A DNA stretch of 6,180 bases from AWTP1-13 sp035258605 (GCA_035258605.1 DATFXD010000127.1:1-6180); one strand, 5' to 3'; counted from the first letter of the stretch, positions 1-5,985 are shown. Notes: a model not told the origin generated them from the sequence alone. Numbers and translations: made by a program.

Positions 1-71
1 TGAATGAGAGCGCGATCGGGCTCAACCGCCCTTTGGTGGTCGCGGCCGCGTCACGTGATACCAAGAGCTGA
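1..71 (+). CDS. Possible 3' tail of a gene that starts outside the window
   Basis: Reading from base 3, 22 sense codons end in TGA at 69-71. The peptide contains the stretch AIGLNRPLVVAAASRD, which has ordinary protein-like composition. No family is recognised, and the antisense direction is also open over much of this stretch, so the strand is uncertain. The call rests only on the open frame reaching the window edge and may be wrong. Confidence 0.2.
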   Translation, partial: NESAIGLNRPLVVAAASRDTKS

Positions 72-89
72 GAGGGATGCTTCTTAGTC

Positions 90-107
90 ATTGAGCGCGA
101 TCTCAAT
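90..107. repeat. Short inverted repeat, operator-like
   Basis: ATTGAG (90-95) and CTCAAT (102-107) are perfect 6-bp arms around a 6-base centre, CGCGAT. The size suits a dimeric repressor site or a small hairpin. No gene start lies close downstream, so a regulatory role is only a guess, and a 6-bp palindrome can occur by chance. Confidence 0.2.
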
Positions 108-452
108 TCCGCACTTGGACTCGCACTCGCCACCTACGCAATAGCACGACAACCGCCAGCAGTTGCGTTGCGACGACATTGTAGGTCGCGCCTGTCTGTC
201 GGCAAGGGCCATCCCGCGCCCGGGTTGCGCGGGGGTATCCTCGCCATTCTAAGCGAGACGCCGTGTACCCGCCCGATCTCTTTTCGGTTTAGTTTACGCG
301 CCTTTCAGCGGCCAGGGATCATGGGCGCAAAAACGTGGGACTCCGCTGCTTCAAGTGGGTAGGCGGAGGTCGATTTTGCCCGCAATCAAGTAGGCAAAAA
401 CGTTAACAGGACCGTCACGTTCCTTCAGCCACTTTGTTTGATGATGGGATAG

Positions 453-491
453 CAGCGAGTAGCGTATTTGCATTTGTGGCTCGCTACGCTG
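453..491. repeat. Imperfect inverted repeat (hairpin) upstream of the SUKH gene
   Basis: CAGCG (453-457) plus TAGCG (460-464) pair with CGCTA (482-486) plus CGCTG (487-491), giving 10 base pairs with a 2-base AG bulge and a 17-base loop. It is about 220 bases before the SUKH start. No T-run follows, so it is not a standard terminator. It could be a small repeated palindrome or chance. Confidence 0.25.
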
Positions 492-708
492 TCACCATGA
501 CGGACTTCCGTTCACCTTCTGCCGGTCTCTCCGCGCAGCCGTCGGCAGCATCAAAAGTGGTTATTCATGCTTGCTCCGGCTAAGTGAGGGGATTGCGTCA
601 TTCCGGCAAAAACCGGCAAGACCTGGACGGAGCCGGGCGCCGAGGCAATAGAGCCGAACGGGCCAGGTTTGCCCTGGAGGATCGGCAATAGAGCAACGGT
701 CGCAGCAC

Positions 709-1089
709 ATGGCTGCAAGCGAAGCGCAAGTAGCCGAAGTCGAACAGTACTTCGGTGTGCGCTTTCCCGATGATTTTCGGCGCTTCCTTCTCACGCGCGG
801 CACGATGGGTGAATTCCTTGGGCCCGCCCGCCCTTACGTGGCGATCTATTCGGTGGAGGAGATCATTGCAGTAAACCAGGCAGGCGCCATCCAAAACCGT
901 TTGCCGGGTGCAATCTGGATCGGCGGAGACGGAAGCCGGGAAATGCTGCCGTACGATTTTCGGCAGAATCAACCGTCGCTGGTCTTGCTCGAAATCGCTG
1001 CCGAAAATTGGTCGGCCGCGATCCATCAGGCGTCGGCGCTGACGGTGCTCCTTGCACAACTTCCGCAGCGCGGCTGGCTGTTCGGTTAG
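709..1089 (+). CDS. SUKH / SMI1-KNR4 family protein, probable immunity protein
   Basis: A 126-residue single-domain cytoplasmic protein with no signal peptide or membrane segment. The SUKH hallmarks are visible in order: the N-terminal helix and GVRFPDDFRRFLLTRG (16-31), a middle EEIIAVNQ segment (51-57), and the core strand-turn IGGDGSRE (71-78) followed by a hydrophobic strand LVLLEI (91-96). The length is normal for a single SUKH domain. The family is widely found as the immunity component that binds and neutralises toxic domains in contact-dependent and polymorphic toxin systems, though some members have other roles. The ATG at 709 is the only standard start after the in-frame stop at 649-651. 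A GGAGG at 676-680 is too distant to be a good ribosome site for it. A barstar-like gene follows 78 bases downstream. No toxin is in the window, so the immunity role is inferred from family and neighbour. Confidence 0.82.
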   Translation: MAASEAQVAEVEQYFGVRFPDDFRRFLLTRGTMGEFLGPARPYVAIYSVEEIIAVNQAGAIQNRLPGAIWIGGDGSREMLPYDFRQNQPSLVLLEIAAENWSAAIHQASALTVLLAQLPQRGWLFG

Positions 1090-1167
1090 ATTTGTGGCAG
1101 ATGGCGTCCCGGCCATAGTGGCGCTGGAGCCAAAAGGTGAGAGCCGAGCACTTAACAAACACGCACG

Positions 1168-1455
1168 ATGCCATCGCAACGACTTTTATATGATTTCGAT
1201 GTCGGCCAGGTGCGAACCCGGGCAGACTTCCAGCGTGAGATGGGCCGACACTTCAAGATGGATCCTGACCATGCCATGATTTGGCAATCGATTTCCCGTG
1301 GACTGCTGTATTTGCCAACGGCTTGCACCTTCCGCTTCCGAGGTTGGGCCGAGTTTGAGCAACATATGCCGCGTTACGCTCGCCGATTAAGAGGAATGAT
1401 CAAGAGTTTTCAGAAGCAAATGAGCGAGGAGACTTACACGATTGAATATACCTGA
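1168..1455 (+). CDS. Barstar-like small protein, possible RNase-toxin immunity protein
   Basis: A 95-residue cytoplasmic protein, close in length to barstar (about 90). It follows the barstar layout: a first strand (LYDFDVG, 7-13), a helix (RADFQREMGRHF, 18-29), a helix around the tryptophan in MIWQSISRGLLYLP (37-50), a strand and WAEFEQ (60-65), a long helix (68-85), and a final strand TYTIEY (89-94). Hand alignment places Trp39 on barstar Trp38, but the barnase-contacting acids Asp35 and Asp39 become Ala36 and Gln40. It may therefore target another nuclease or be drifting. GC is low for the window (130/240 over 1201-1440 by hand count). There is no ribosome site close to the ATG; AAAGGTGAG lies about 27 bases upstream. 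The family call rests on pattern and length, not on a search. Confidence 0.5.
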   Translation: MPSQRLLYDFDVGQVRTRADFQREMGRHFKMDPDHAMIWQSISRGLLYLPTACTFRFRGWAEFEQHMPRYARRLRGMIKSFQKQMSEETYTIEYT

Positions 1456-1568
1456 CAGGTGTTAGCAGTACTGCCGGCACGACCAACGTGCTCAAGGCAT
1501 CAAAGAACTGGGACGCCGAGGCAGCCTCGAAACTTGTGGTGATGGATTGCAATCGAGCGGTAGCTTAA
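1446..1568 (+). pseudogene. Possible coding remnant between the barstar-like and phosphorylase genes
   Basis: In the frame that follows a TGA at 1443-1445, about 40 codons are open to TAA at 1566-1568. They include the protein-like stretch NVLKASKNWDAEAASKLVVM. It loosely recalls the first helices of an ankyrin repeat. There is no ATG start, and it overlaps the end of the barstar-like gene by a few codons. It may be the tail of a decayed gene or only an open frame by chance. Confidence 0.18.
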
Positions 1569-1662
1569 AATGCTGGGAAGCGAAGATTTCGCATGCCACG
1601 ACAAGCTCACGACCAGCGATGAGCCGATGTAACTCCCCTTGCAATGGCCTCTTGCGGTGCCC

Positions 1663-2466
1663 ATGAACCCAGCCGACCTTCCACCAATTCTCGATGCAAA
1701 GTACTACGGTGAGGCTTCGGCCTTCACCCCGCAAAACCTGCTGCGCGAGGCGAGGCGACAAAAGGCGATTGCCGCGGCGGACGTGCCGCCAGTTTGTGTG
1801 CTCGACCCGGATGGCGACCTGGTTCGGCGCTTGACGTCGAACGGGCAAGCGCGGCCGGACCCGTCTTGGTCATGCTACCACACGCAGCTTTACCGACTGT
1901 CGCAGGACTGCCTCGAGTTGGGGTTCGTCGGTTGTGCGGTCGGTTCATCCTTTGCCGTGCTGGTCGCCGAGCAGCTATTCGCATCGGGCTGCGGCCTCCT
2001 GATCAGCATCACTTCGGCCGGCCAGCTCGTGGCGCTCCGCCCGCCACCCTATTTCGTGCTGATCGAACGCGCGCTGCGGGACGAGGGTACCAGCTACCAC
2101 TATCTGCCACCGGCCGAATTCAGCTCGGCCGATGCCACGCTGCTGGCGCAAATGACCGACGCCCTCGTCGGATTGCGCCTGCCCATCGAACGCGGCGCAG
2201 TTTGGACCACCGATGCTCCATTCCGCGAGACCCGCACCGCGATCGCCGCCATGCAAGCCAAAGGACTGCTGGCTGTCGAGATGGAGGCCGCCGCACTTTA
2301 TGCGTTCGCCGAGGCACGCGACAAACCCGTGCTGTGCTTTGCGCACGTGACCAACCAGATGGCGACCGTCGCCGGTGATTTTGAGAAAGGTGAAGCAGAC
2401 GGCACCGTTGACGCTTTCGCGCTCATCATGGCAACTGCCCGCGCCTGGCGTAGCAAAACCATCTGA
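1663..2466 (+). CDS. NP-I (PNP/UDP) family nucleoside phosphorylase
   Basis: A 267-residue cytoplasmic enzyme expected to cleave a nucleoside with phosphate, giving a free base and ribose 1-phosphate, for salvage. NP-I marks are visible: the glycine-rich GFVGCAVGSSFA (87-98), ISITSAGQLV (115-123), WTTDAPFRET (181-190), and the ribose-binding VEMEAAALYAFAE (205-217) with Met206 and Glu207. After the next strand comes HVTNQ (228-232), with Asn231 where hexameric bacterial PNP has its catalytic Asp; uridine phosphorylase and trimeric PNP carry Asn there. Substrate cannot be fixed from sequence. An upstream TTG at 1639 would add eight residues, but ATG 1663 is the first ATG and gives a natural N-terminus. 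No strong ribosome site is seen for either. The gene stands alone, 207 bases after the barstar-like gene and 368 before the next. Confidence 0.85.
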   Translation: MNPADLPPILDAKYYGEASAFTPQNLLREARRQKAIAAADVPPVCVLDPDGDLVRRLTSNGQARPDPSWSCYHTQLYRLSQDCLELGFVGCAVGSSFAVLVAEQLFASGCGLLISITSAGQLVALRPPPYFVLIERALRDEGTSYHYLPPAEFSSADATLLAQMTDALVGLRLPIERGAVWTTDAPFRETRTAIAAMQAKGLLAVEMEAAALYAFAEARDKPVLCFAHVTNQMATVAGDFEKGEADGTVDAFALIMATARAWRSKTI

Positions 2467-2834
2467 CGGCCGCGGCCGCTACCCTGGAGCCACCGATCTC
2501 GTTTCAGGGGATCAAAGGCCGCTAGTTCGCTGCATCGCACCGGAGCATCAATCGGACCGGAGCCGACGCGCAGTTGGGCGCTCGCTGGTTCGACAAGGCG
2601 CTGCTGAGGGGGCGATGTTGCCGATTTCGGCTAACCTTCGCTCCCTGCCGATCCTGGCGGCCGGAAGGATGTCCCAGAGCGCCACCGGTGGAACGGGCGT
2701 TTATCGGGAGGGCGAGGCTCGTCAAGGCGTGATTAACCGCTAAGCGCTGCACCCGACTTGGCCTTTTGTTGGCTTTTGCCTATGGTGGCAGCCACTGTTT
2801 CCCATGCAAGGTTTCGCAGACGTTGGGAGATTAG
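2467..2834. other. Intergenic stretch of 368 bases before the relay operon
   Basis: Frames on both strands give peptides with no recognisable motif. The self-complementary run GGCCGCGGCC follows the phosphorylase stop without a T-run, so no clear terminator is seen. The right end holds the likely promoter and ribosome site of the downstream operon. Confidence 0.5.
2758..2786 (+). promoter_or_regulatory. Candidate sigma-70 promoter of the relay operon
   Basis: TTGGCC (2758-2763) and TATGGT (2781-2786) each match four of six consensus positions and are 17 bases apart. Transcription would start near 2793, leaving about 40 bases of leader before the TTG start at 2835. This is a consensus match by eye only; in a GC-rich genome such matches are often false. 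Confidence 0.3.
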
Positions 2835-3791
2835 TTGAGCAAGCTTCCGAGCAAGCCGGCATCGATCGCTCCGGTGACGCGCCGCCAGGCGCTGATCGGT
2901 TCGTTCTGTCTGTGCTGCACGCCGACATCCGCCGGCGCTGCGCGGCTGGCATTGACGGAGGTCGGACCGGACATTTTCGTTCGCACCGGCGTGCATGAAG
3001 AGGCAACACTGGCAAACGGCGGCGGCATTGCCAATGTTGCTGCCATCGTCGGGCGCGACGGCGTGCTTGTCACCGATGCCGGCGGTAGTCTCGCCGACGG
3101 CGAGTGGCTTCGCGCTGAAATCAGGAAGCGGACGGACAAGCCCATTCGCTACCTGCTGATCACGCATGTCCATCCAGACCACGCTTTCGGCGCGGCGGCG
3201 TTCGCCGGCGACCAGCCGACGATCATCGGCCATCACGCCTTGCCTGCCGCGCTGGCGGCGCGGGGTGAATTCTACCGCAAGCATCTCGCCCAAATTCTGG
3301 GACCCGACCGGGCTGGCCCTGTGGTCTATCCGACCGAGGCGGTCAAGGACGGTATGGAAATCGATCTCGGCGGTCGCGTCATCCGCTTGATGGCGCACGG
3401 CAAGGCCCATACCGATTGTGATCTGTCGATGCTCGATGTCGCGACCGGCCTGCTGTTTCCGGCCGATCTATTGTTCGTGGACCGGGTTCCTTCCGTCGAT
3501 GGCAGCCTTCGGGGCTGGCTCAGCGAGGCCGAGAAACTGAAGCAATTGGGTGCATCCCGCGCCGTGCCGGGGCATGGGCCGGCGATCGTGGATTTCGCCC
3601 CGGCCATGGCCGATCTGACGCGCTATCTTGCGGTGCTACGCGACGAGACCCGCGCCGCCATAGCCGCCAACCTATCGATCGCGGATGCCGGGCGTACTAT
3701 CGCGCAAACCGAACGCAGCCGCTGGGCCTTGTTCGATGACTACAACGCGCGCAATGTGGTGGCGGCCTATCGTGAGCTCGAGTGGGAGTAA
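2835..3791 (+). CDS. Metallo-beta-lactamase-fold zinc hydrolase, quinoprotein relay type (SoxH-like)
   Basis: A 318-residue exported hydrolase. The N-terminus has a twin-arginine signal (VTRRQALIG, Arg16-Arg17), a short hydrophobic stretch rich in Cys, and a likely cleavage near TSAGAA (31-36), so it is predicted to be folded in the cytoplasm and exported to the periplasm. The complete two-zinc site is visible: HVHPDH (His111, His113, Asp115, His116), His192 in GKAHTD, Asp211 in PADLLF and His247 in PGHGP. The family is found beside PQQ-dependent dehydrogenases as 'quinoprotein relay system zinc metallohydrolase'; its substrate is unknown, and the link to Sox-type carriers suggests sulfur chemistry on a thiol. 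The start is TTG: a TAG stop lies directly before it at 2832-2834, and GGGAG (2825-2829) sits five bases upstream. It leads an operon, with the next start 29 bases after its stop. The family is secure; the exact subfamily is inferred mainly from the two downstream genes. Confidence 0.85.
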   Translation: MSKLPSKPASIAPVTRRQALIGSFCLCCTPTSAGAARLALTEVGPDIFVRTGVHEEATLANGGGIANVAAIVGRDGVLVTDAGGSLADGEWLRAEIRKRTDKPIRYLLITHVHPDHAFGAAAFAGDQPTIIGHHALPAALAARGEFYRKHLAQILGPDRAGPVVYPTEAVKDGMEIDLGGRVIRLMAHGKAHTDCDLSMLDVATGLLFPADLLFVDRVPSVDGSLRGWLSEAEKLKQLGASRAVPGHGPAIVDFAPAMADLTRYLAVLRDETRAAIAANLSIADAGRTIAQTERSRWALFDDYNARNVVAAYRELEWE

Positions 3792-3807
3792 GGCGCAGCC
3801 GCCGCAC

Positions 3808-3815
3808 TAAGGAGG
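3808..3815 (+). promoter_or_regulatory. Strong Shine-Dalgarno fixing the SoxYZ-like start
   Basis: TAAGGAGG lies five bases before the ATG at 3821. A GTG at 3782 in the same frame would overlap the upstream gene and place 13 charged residues before the signal peptide. The ribosome site therefore decides for 3821. Confidence 0.85.
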
Positions 3816-3820
3816 AAGGC

Positions 3821-4639
3821 ATGAAGATCCTACCGCTTGCTCTCGGTGTGGCCGTGATCGGCGCGCTGCTGCCGGCGCAACCGGTCGTTGCCGCCGATGC
3901 CAATGCCATCGATGCCGAGCGCGCGGCACGCTGGAAGACCGTCGCCGAGTACATCTTCGGCGACCGCAAAATCGAGCCGACCGAAACCCTGATCAAGCTC
4001 GATGCACCCGAGCGTGCGCCGGACGCAGCGCTGATGCCGGTCACCCTGACCATGCCGGAAAAGCATGCCATCAGGTCGGTCTATCTGGTGATCGACGACA
4101 ATCCCTCCCCGTTCGCCGCCCATGTGACGTTCGGGCCGGCCGCCGATCCCGGCGCGTTGCAGCTTCGCGTCAGGGTCGATAGCTATACCAATGTGCACGC
4201 CGTGGCCGAGACCAAGGATGGCAGGCTGTTTGGAACGGTCGCCTTCGTAAAGGCCTCGGGTGGCTGCTCGGCGCCGGTTGAGGCCAGCGATGAAGAGGCC
4301 ATGAAGGGTATGGGGGAGATGCGGATGAAATTCACGGGTGGTGCCGCCCCCGGCAAGCCGGTTGAGGCGACGCTGATGATCCGCCATCCCAATTTCAACG
4401 GCATGCAGATGAACCAGTTGACGCGCAACTACACGCCGGCGCGCTATATTGACAAGCTTTCCGTGTCGCATGGTGACAGCAAGATCTTCGATCTCGAGGC
4501 CGACATTTCGCTGTCGACCAATCCGGTCATCACCTTCTCCTTCGTCCCCGATGGTAATGGCCCGGTAAAGGTGGTTGCCACCGACACCAAAAACGGTCGC
4601 TGGGAGCAAAGCTTCGACACGCCCCTGACCACCAACTGA
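3821..4639 (+). CDS. Quinoprotein dehydrogenase-associated SoxYZ-like carrier protein
   Basis: A 272-residue secreted protein with a classic signal peptide (hydrophobic 3-18, likely cut after VVA-A near 24-25). Residues from about 30 to 150 form a SoxY-like domain ending in the cysteine motif ASGGCSAP, with Cys149. SoxY carries its substrate on a cysteine in a C-terminal GGCGG arm; here the arm is internal because a SoxZ-like domain follows (about 178-266). The SoxZ part shows MIRHPNFNG (186-194), YTPARYI (204-210), STNPVITFSF (232-241) and ATDTKNGRWEQSF (253-265). In the Sox pathway SoxYZ carries sulfur intermediates covalently; in this fused family the cargo is not known. It lies 29 bases after the hydrolase gene and 13 before the CxxxCW gene, so the three are probably co-transcribed. 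The arrangement matches the family found near PQQ-linked alcohol dehydrogenases. Cys149 is the only Cys in the mature protein. Confidence 0.88.
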   Translation: MKILPLALGVAVIGALLPAQPVVAADANAIDAERAARWKTVAEYIFGDRKIEPTETLIKLDAPERAPDAALMPVTLTMPEKHAIRSVYLVIDDNPSPFAAHVTFGPAADPGALQLRVRVDSYTNVHAVAETKDGRLFGTVAFVKASGGCSAPVEASDEEAMKGMGEMRMKFTGGAAPGKPVEATLMIRHPNFNGMQMNQLTRNYTPARYIDKLSVSHGDSKIFDLEADISLSTNPVITFSFVPDGNGPVKVVATDTKNGRWEQSFDTPLTTN

Positions 4640-4652
4640 CCCCGCCCGTCAC

Positions 4653-5234
4653 ATGCGCGCCCTGATCGAGCTTGCCGCCAAGGCGGCGGTGATTGTCGGG
4701 ACCGCGTTGTTTCCAGTCCTCGCCAGCGCCGGCTCGCCGAGCGATGTGCCGGAGCCGCAGGGCCTGTGGATCGGGGCCATGCACGGGCCAACACCGAAGA
4801 CGCTGGCTGGAGCGGCAGTCGTGGACCTTGCCGCCATCGAGGTGCTGTTGGCCGAGCAACCGCTGCTGCTCGATGTCGGGCCGGCGGTGCGCAAGCCCGC
4901 AGATTTTCCCGACGATCGGCCATGGCTGCCGACGCATCGCTCGATCCCCAGTGCGATTTGGATGCCGGGTGCGGGTGCGGCACCGCTCGAGGCCGGGCGC
5001 GAGGAGCTGTTCTACCGCCGCGTCGGGGAGTTGACGCTTGGCGACAAAACCAAACCAATCGTGGTGTTCTGCCGCCCCGAATGCTGGGGCGGGTGGAACG
5101 CCGGCAAGCGGCTCGTGACCAAAGGCTATACCAGCGTTCACTGGTTTCCGGCGGGCATCGAGGGCTGGCAGGACACGCACGCAACCACCGAGGTCAAGCC
5201 CGACCGCGATTGGAGCGCCGAGCCGACAAGATAG
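4653..5234 (+). CDS. PQQ-dependent catabolism-associated rhodanese-like CXXCW-motif protein
   Basis: A 193-residue secreted protein with a signal peptide (hydrophobic 8-24, likely cleaved after LASA at 26). The mature part resembles a rhodanese fold: LLLDVG (71-76) is the first core strand, HRSIPSAIWMPG (95-106) follows, and VVFCRPECWGGWNAGKRL (137-154) is the active-site loop with Cys140, Cys144 and Trp145. It ends with a GYTSVHWFPAGIEGW segment (158-172) typical of the C-terminal rhodanese strand and turn. The family is named for its association with PQQ-dependent catabolism genes; a sulfur-transfer or thiol-redox role is plausible but unproven. The ATG at 4653 starts 13 bases after the SoxYZ-like stop; no clear Shine-Dalgarno is visible, so translation may be coupled to the upstream gene. 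Two cysteines in one loop could form a disulfide, unlike the single catalytic Cys of ordinary rhodaneses. Confidence 0.85.
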   Translation: MRALIELAAKAAVIVGTALFPVLASAGSPSDVPEPQGLWIGAMHGPTPKTLAGAAVVDLAAIEVLLAEQPLLLDVGPAVRKPADFPDDRPWLPTHRSIPSAIWMPGAGAAPLEAGREELFYRRVGELTLGDKTKPIVVFCRPECWGGWNAGKRLVTKGYTSVHWFPAGIEGWQDTHATTEVKPDRDWSAEPTR

Positions 5235-5258
5235 CGATTGGCGAAGGTGGCTGGGCCA

Positions 5259-5288
5259 GCGGCGCTGAATTGCCGCCGGCAGCGCCGC
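5259..5288. terminator. Hairpin between convergent genes, possible bidirectional terminator
   Basis: GCGGCGCTG (5259-5267) and CAGCGCCGC (5280-5288) are perfect 9-bp arms with a 12-base loop. The hairpin is 24 bases past the CxxxCW stop and 19 bases past the TerC stop on the other strand. The position suits a terminator for both operons. No T-run follows on either strand, so termination by the classical intrinsic mechanism is uncertain. Confidence 0.45.
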
Positions 5289-5307
5289 GGTGCCAACTCG
5301 CGCACGC

Positions 5308-5985
5308 TCATCCGACAAGTGCTCTGAAGATCGCGCGCATCCCGTCGGCGCAAACCGCGGCCGGTCCATAGCTGCAGGCGAGCTCGATGGAGCCACGCCA
5401 CATCATATCGGCGGCGACCGAGAGGATGATCAGGAGCCCGATCCAGGTGATCCACGGGAAGCGCGCCAGCAGCTTGGCAATGTAGTTGGCCGCGACTGCC
5501 ATCAGCACGACGGCGATGCCGAGACCAACAACGAGCACCCAGGTGTGCCCCTTGGCGGCCCCGGCCACTGCAAGCACGTTGTCGAGCGACATCGAAACGT
5601 CGGCGGCGATGATCTGAACCAGCGCGCCTCGAAAGCCGAGTTTGGTCGCCGCCCCGCCTTCGGTTGCCATCGCCACGGCGGCACCAGCAGAAGCCGGTCT
5701 GGGATTATGTCTGATCTCCCGATACATCTTCCATGCCACCCACAGCAGCAGGATGCCGCCGGCAAGGGTTAGGCCGACGATGGCCAGAATTTGCGCGGTG
5801 AGCGCTGCAAACGCAATCCGCAGCACGACCGCGCCGGCAATGCCCCAGAAGATGACTTTCGCGCGCAGCTCGGGTGCCACGCGCGAGGCGGCAAGCCCAA
5901 CGACAATGGCGTTGTCGCCGGCAAGCACAAGGTCGATCACGATCACCTGCGCAAGCGCGATCAACTCGGAATTGAGGGTGTCCAT
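5308..5985 (-). CDS. TerC family (YjbE-type) integral membrane protein, probable metal-ion exporter
   Basis: A 225-residue inner-membrane protein with about seven hydrophobic segments. Two matching acidic motifs mark the TerC fold: IDLVLAGDNAIVVGLA (17-32, with Asp24-Asn25) and ADVSMSLDNVLAVAG (129-143, with Asp135-Asn136). They lie in two half-repeats separated by a cytoplasmic linker of about 30 residues (90-118) rich in Ala and Gly. The length fits the short YjbE/YkoY branch, without the CBS or CorC extension of longer members. Several relatives export Mn2+, some to load secreted metalloenzymes; others are tied to tellurite resistance. The metal here is an inference. The ATG at 5985 has only a weak GGGA ribosome site. 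The gene converges on the relay operon and is probably a separate unit. The C-terminal tail (200-225) has two Cys and may lie outside the membrane. Confidence 0.9.
   Translation of the reverse strand: MDTLNSELIALAQVIVIDLVLAGDNAIVVGLAASRVAPELRAKVIFWGIAGAVVLRIAFAALTAQILAIVGLTLAGGILLLWVAWKMYREIRHNPRPASAGAAVAMATEGGAATKLGFRGALVQIIAADVSMSLDNVLAVAGAAKGHTWVLVVGLGIAVVLMAVAANYIAKLLARFPWITWIGLLIILSVAADMMWRGSIELACSYGPAAVCADGMRAIFRALVG

Larger units (their letters stand above)
72..708. other. Gene-poor stretch of about 640 bases
   Basis: Nothing here can be supported as a gene. The plus frame stays open from 72 to 362, but its product shows no family motif or steady codon preference. The minus frames over 181-360 are broken by stops. 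Two small inverted repeats are visible, at 90-107 and 453-491. A direct repeat of GAGCGCGATC occurs at 8-17 and 93-102. At 601-621 the heptamer CCGGCAA is repeated with three bases between copies. No tRNA, transposase or phage signature was seen. Confidence 0.5.

Noticed and set aside
168..362. 64-codon plus-strand open frame
   Set aside because: The product has no recognisable domain or hydrophobic pattern, and the ATG has no ribosome site.
497..583. 28-codon plus-strand open frame starting with ATG
   Set aside because: Very short, no ribosome site, and its composition is not distinctive.
598..1179. Long minus-strand open frames opposite the SUKH gene
   Set aside because: They are antisense to a gene with clear SUKH motifs, have no family features of their own, and are expected in GC-rich DNA.
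1492..1848. Minus-strand open frame over the start of the phosphorylase
   Set aside because: It overlaps the conserved N-terminus of the phosphorylase, and its product is a basic low-information sequence.
1794..2378. Second plus-strand frame of 194 codons inside the phosphorylase gene
   Set aside because: It is Arg- and Pro-rich in the way of an off-frame GC-rich translation; the phosphorylase frame carries the motifs.
2375..2752. Open frames on both strands between the phosphorylase and the operon
   Set aside because: No motif, no good ribosome site, and the plus-strand one overlaps the phosphorylase end; neither resembles a known family.
3830..4609. 259-codon minus-strand frame opposite the SoxYZ-like gene
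   Set aside because: The plus strand has a signal peptide, SoxY and SoxZ motifs and a perfect ribosome site. The minus frame has none of these.
4444..5396. Two long minus-strand frames opposite the CxxxCW gene
   Set aside because: Both are Arg/Pro/Ser-rich shadows. One also runs into the TerC gene, whose reading frame is well supported.
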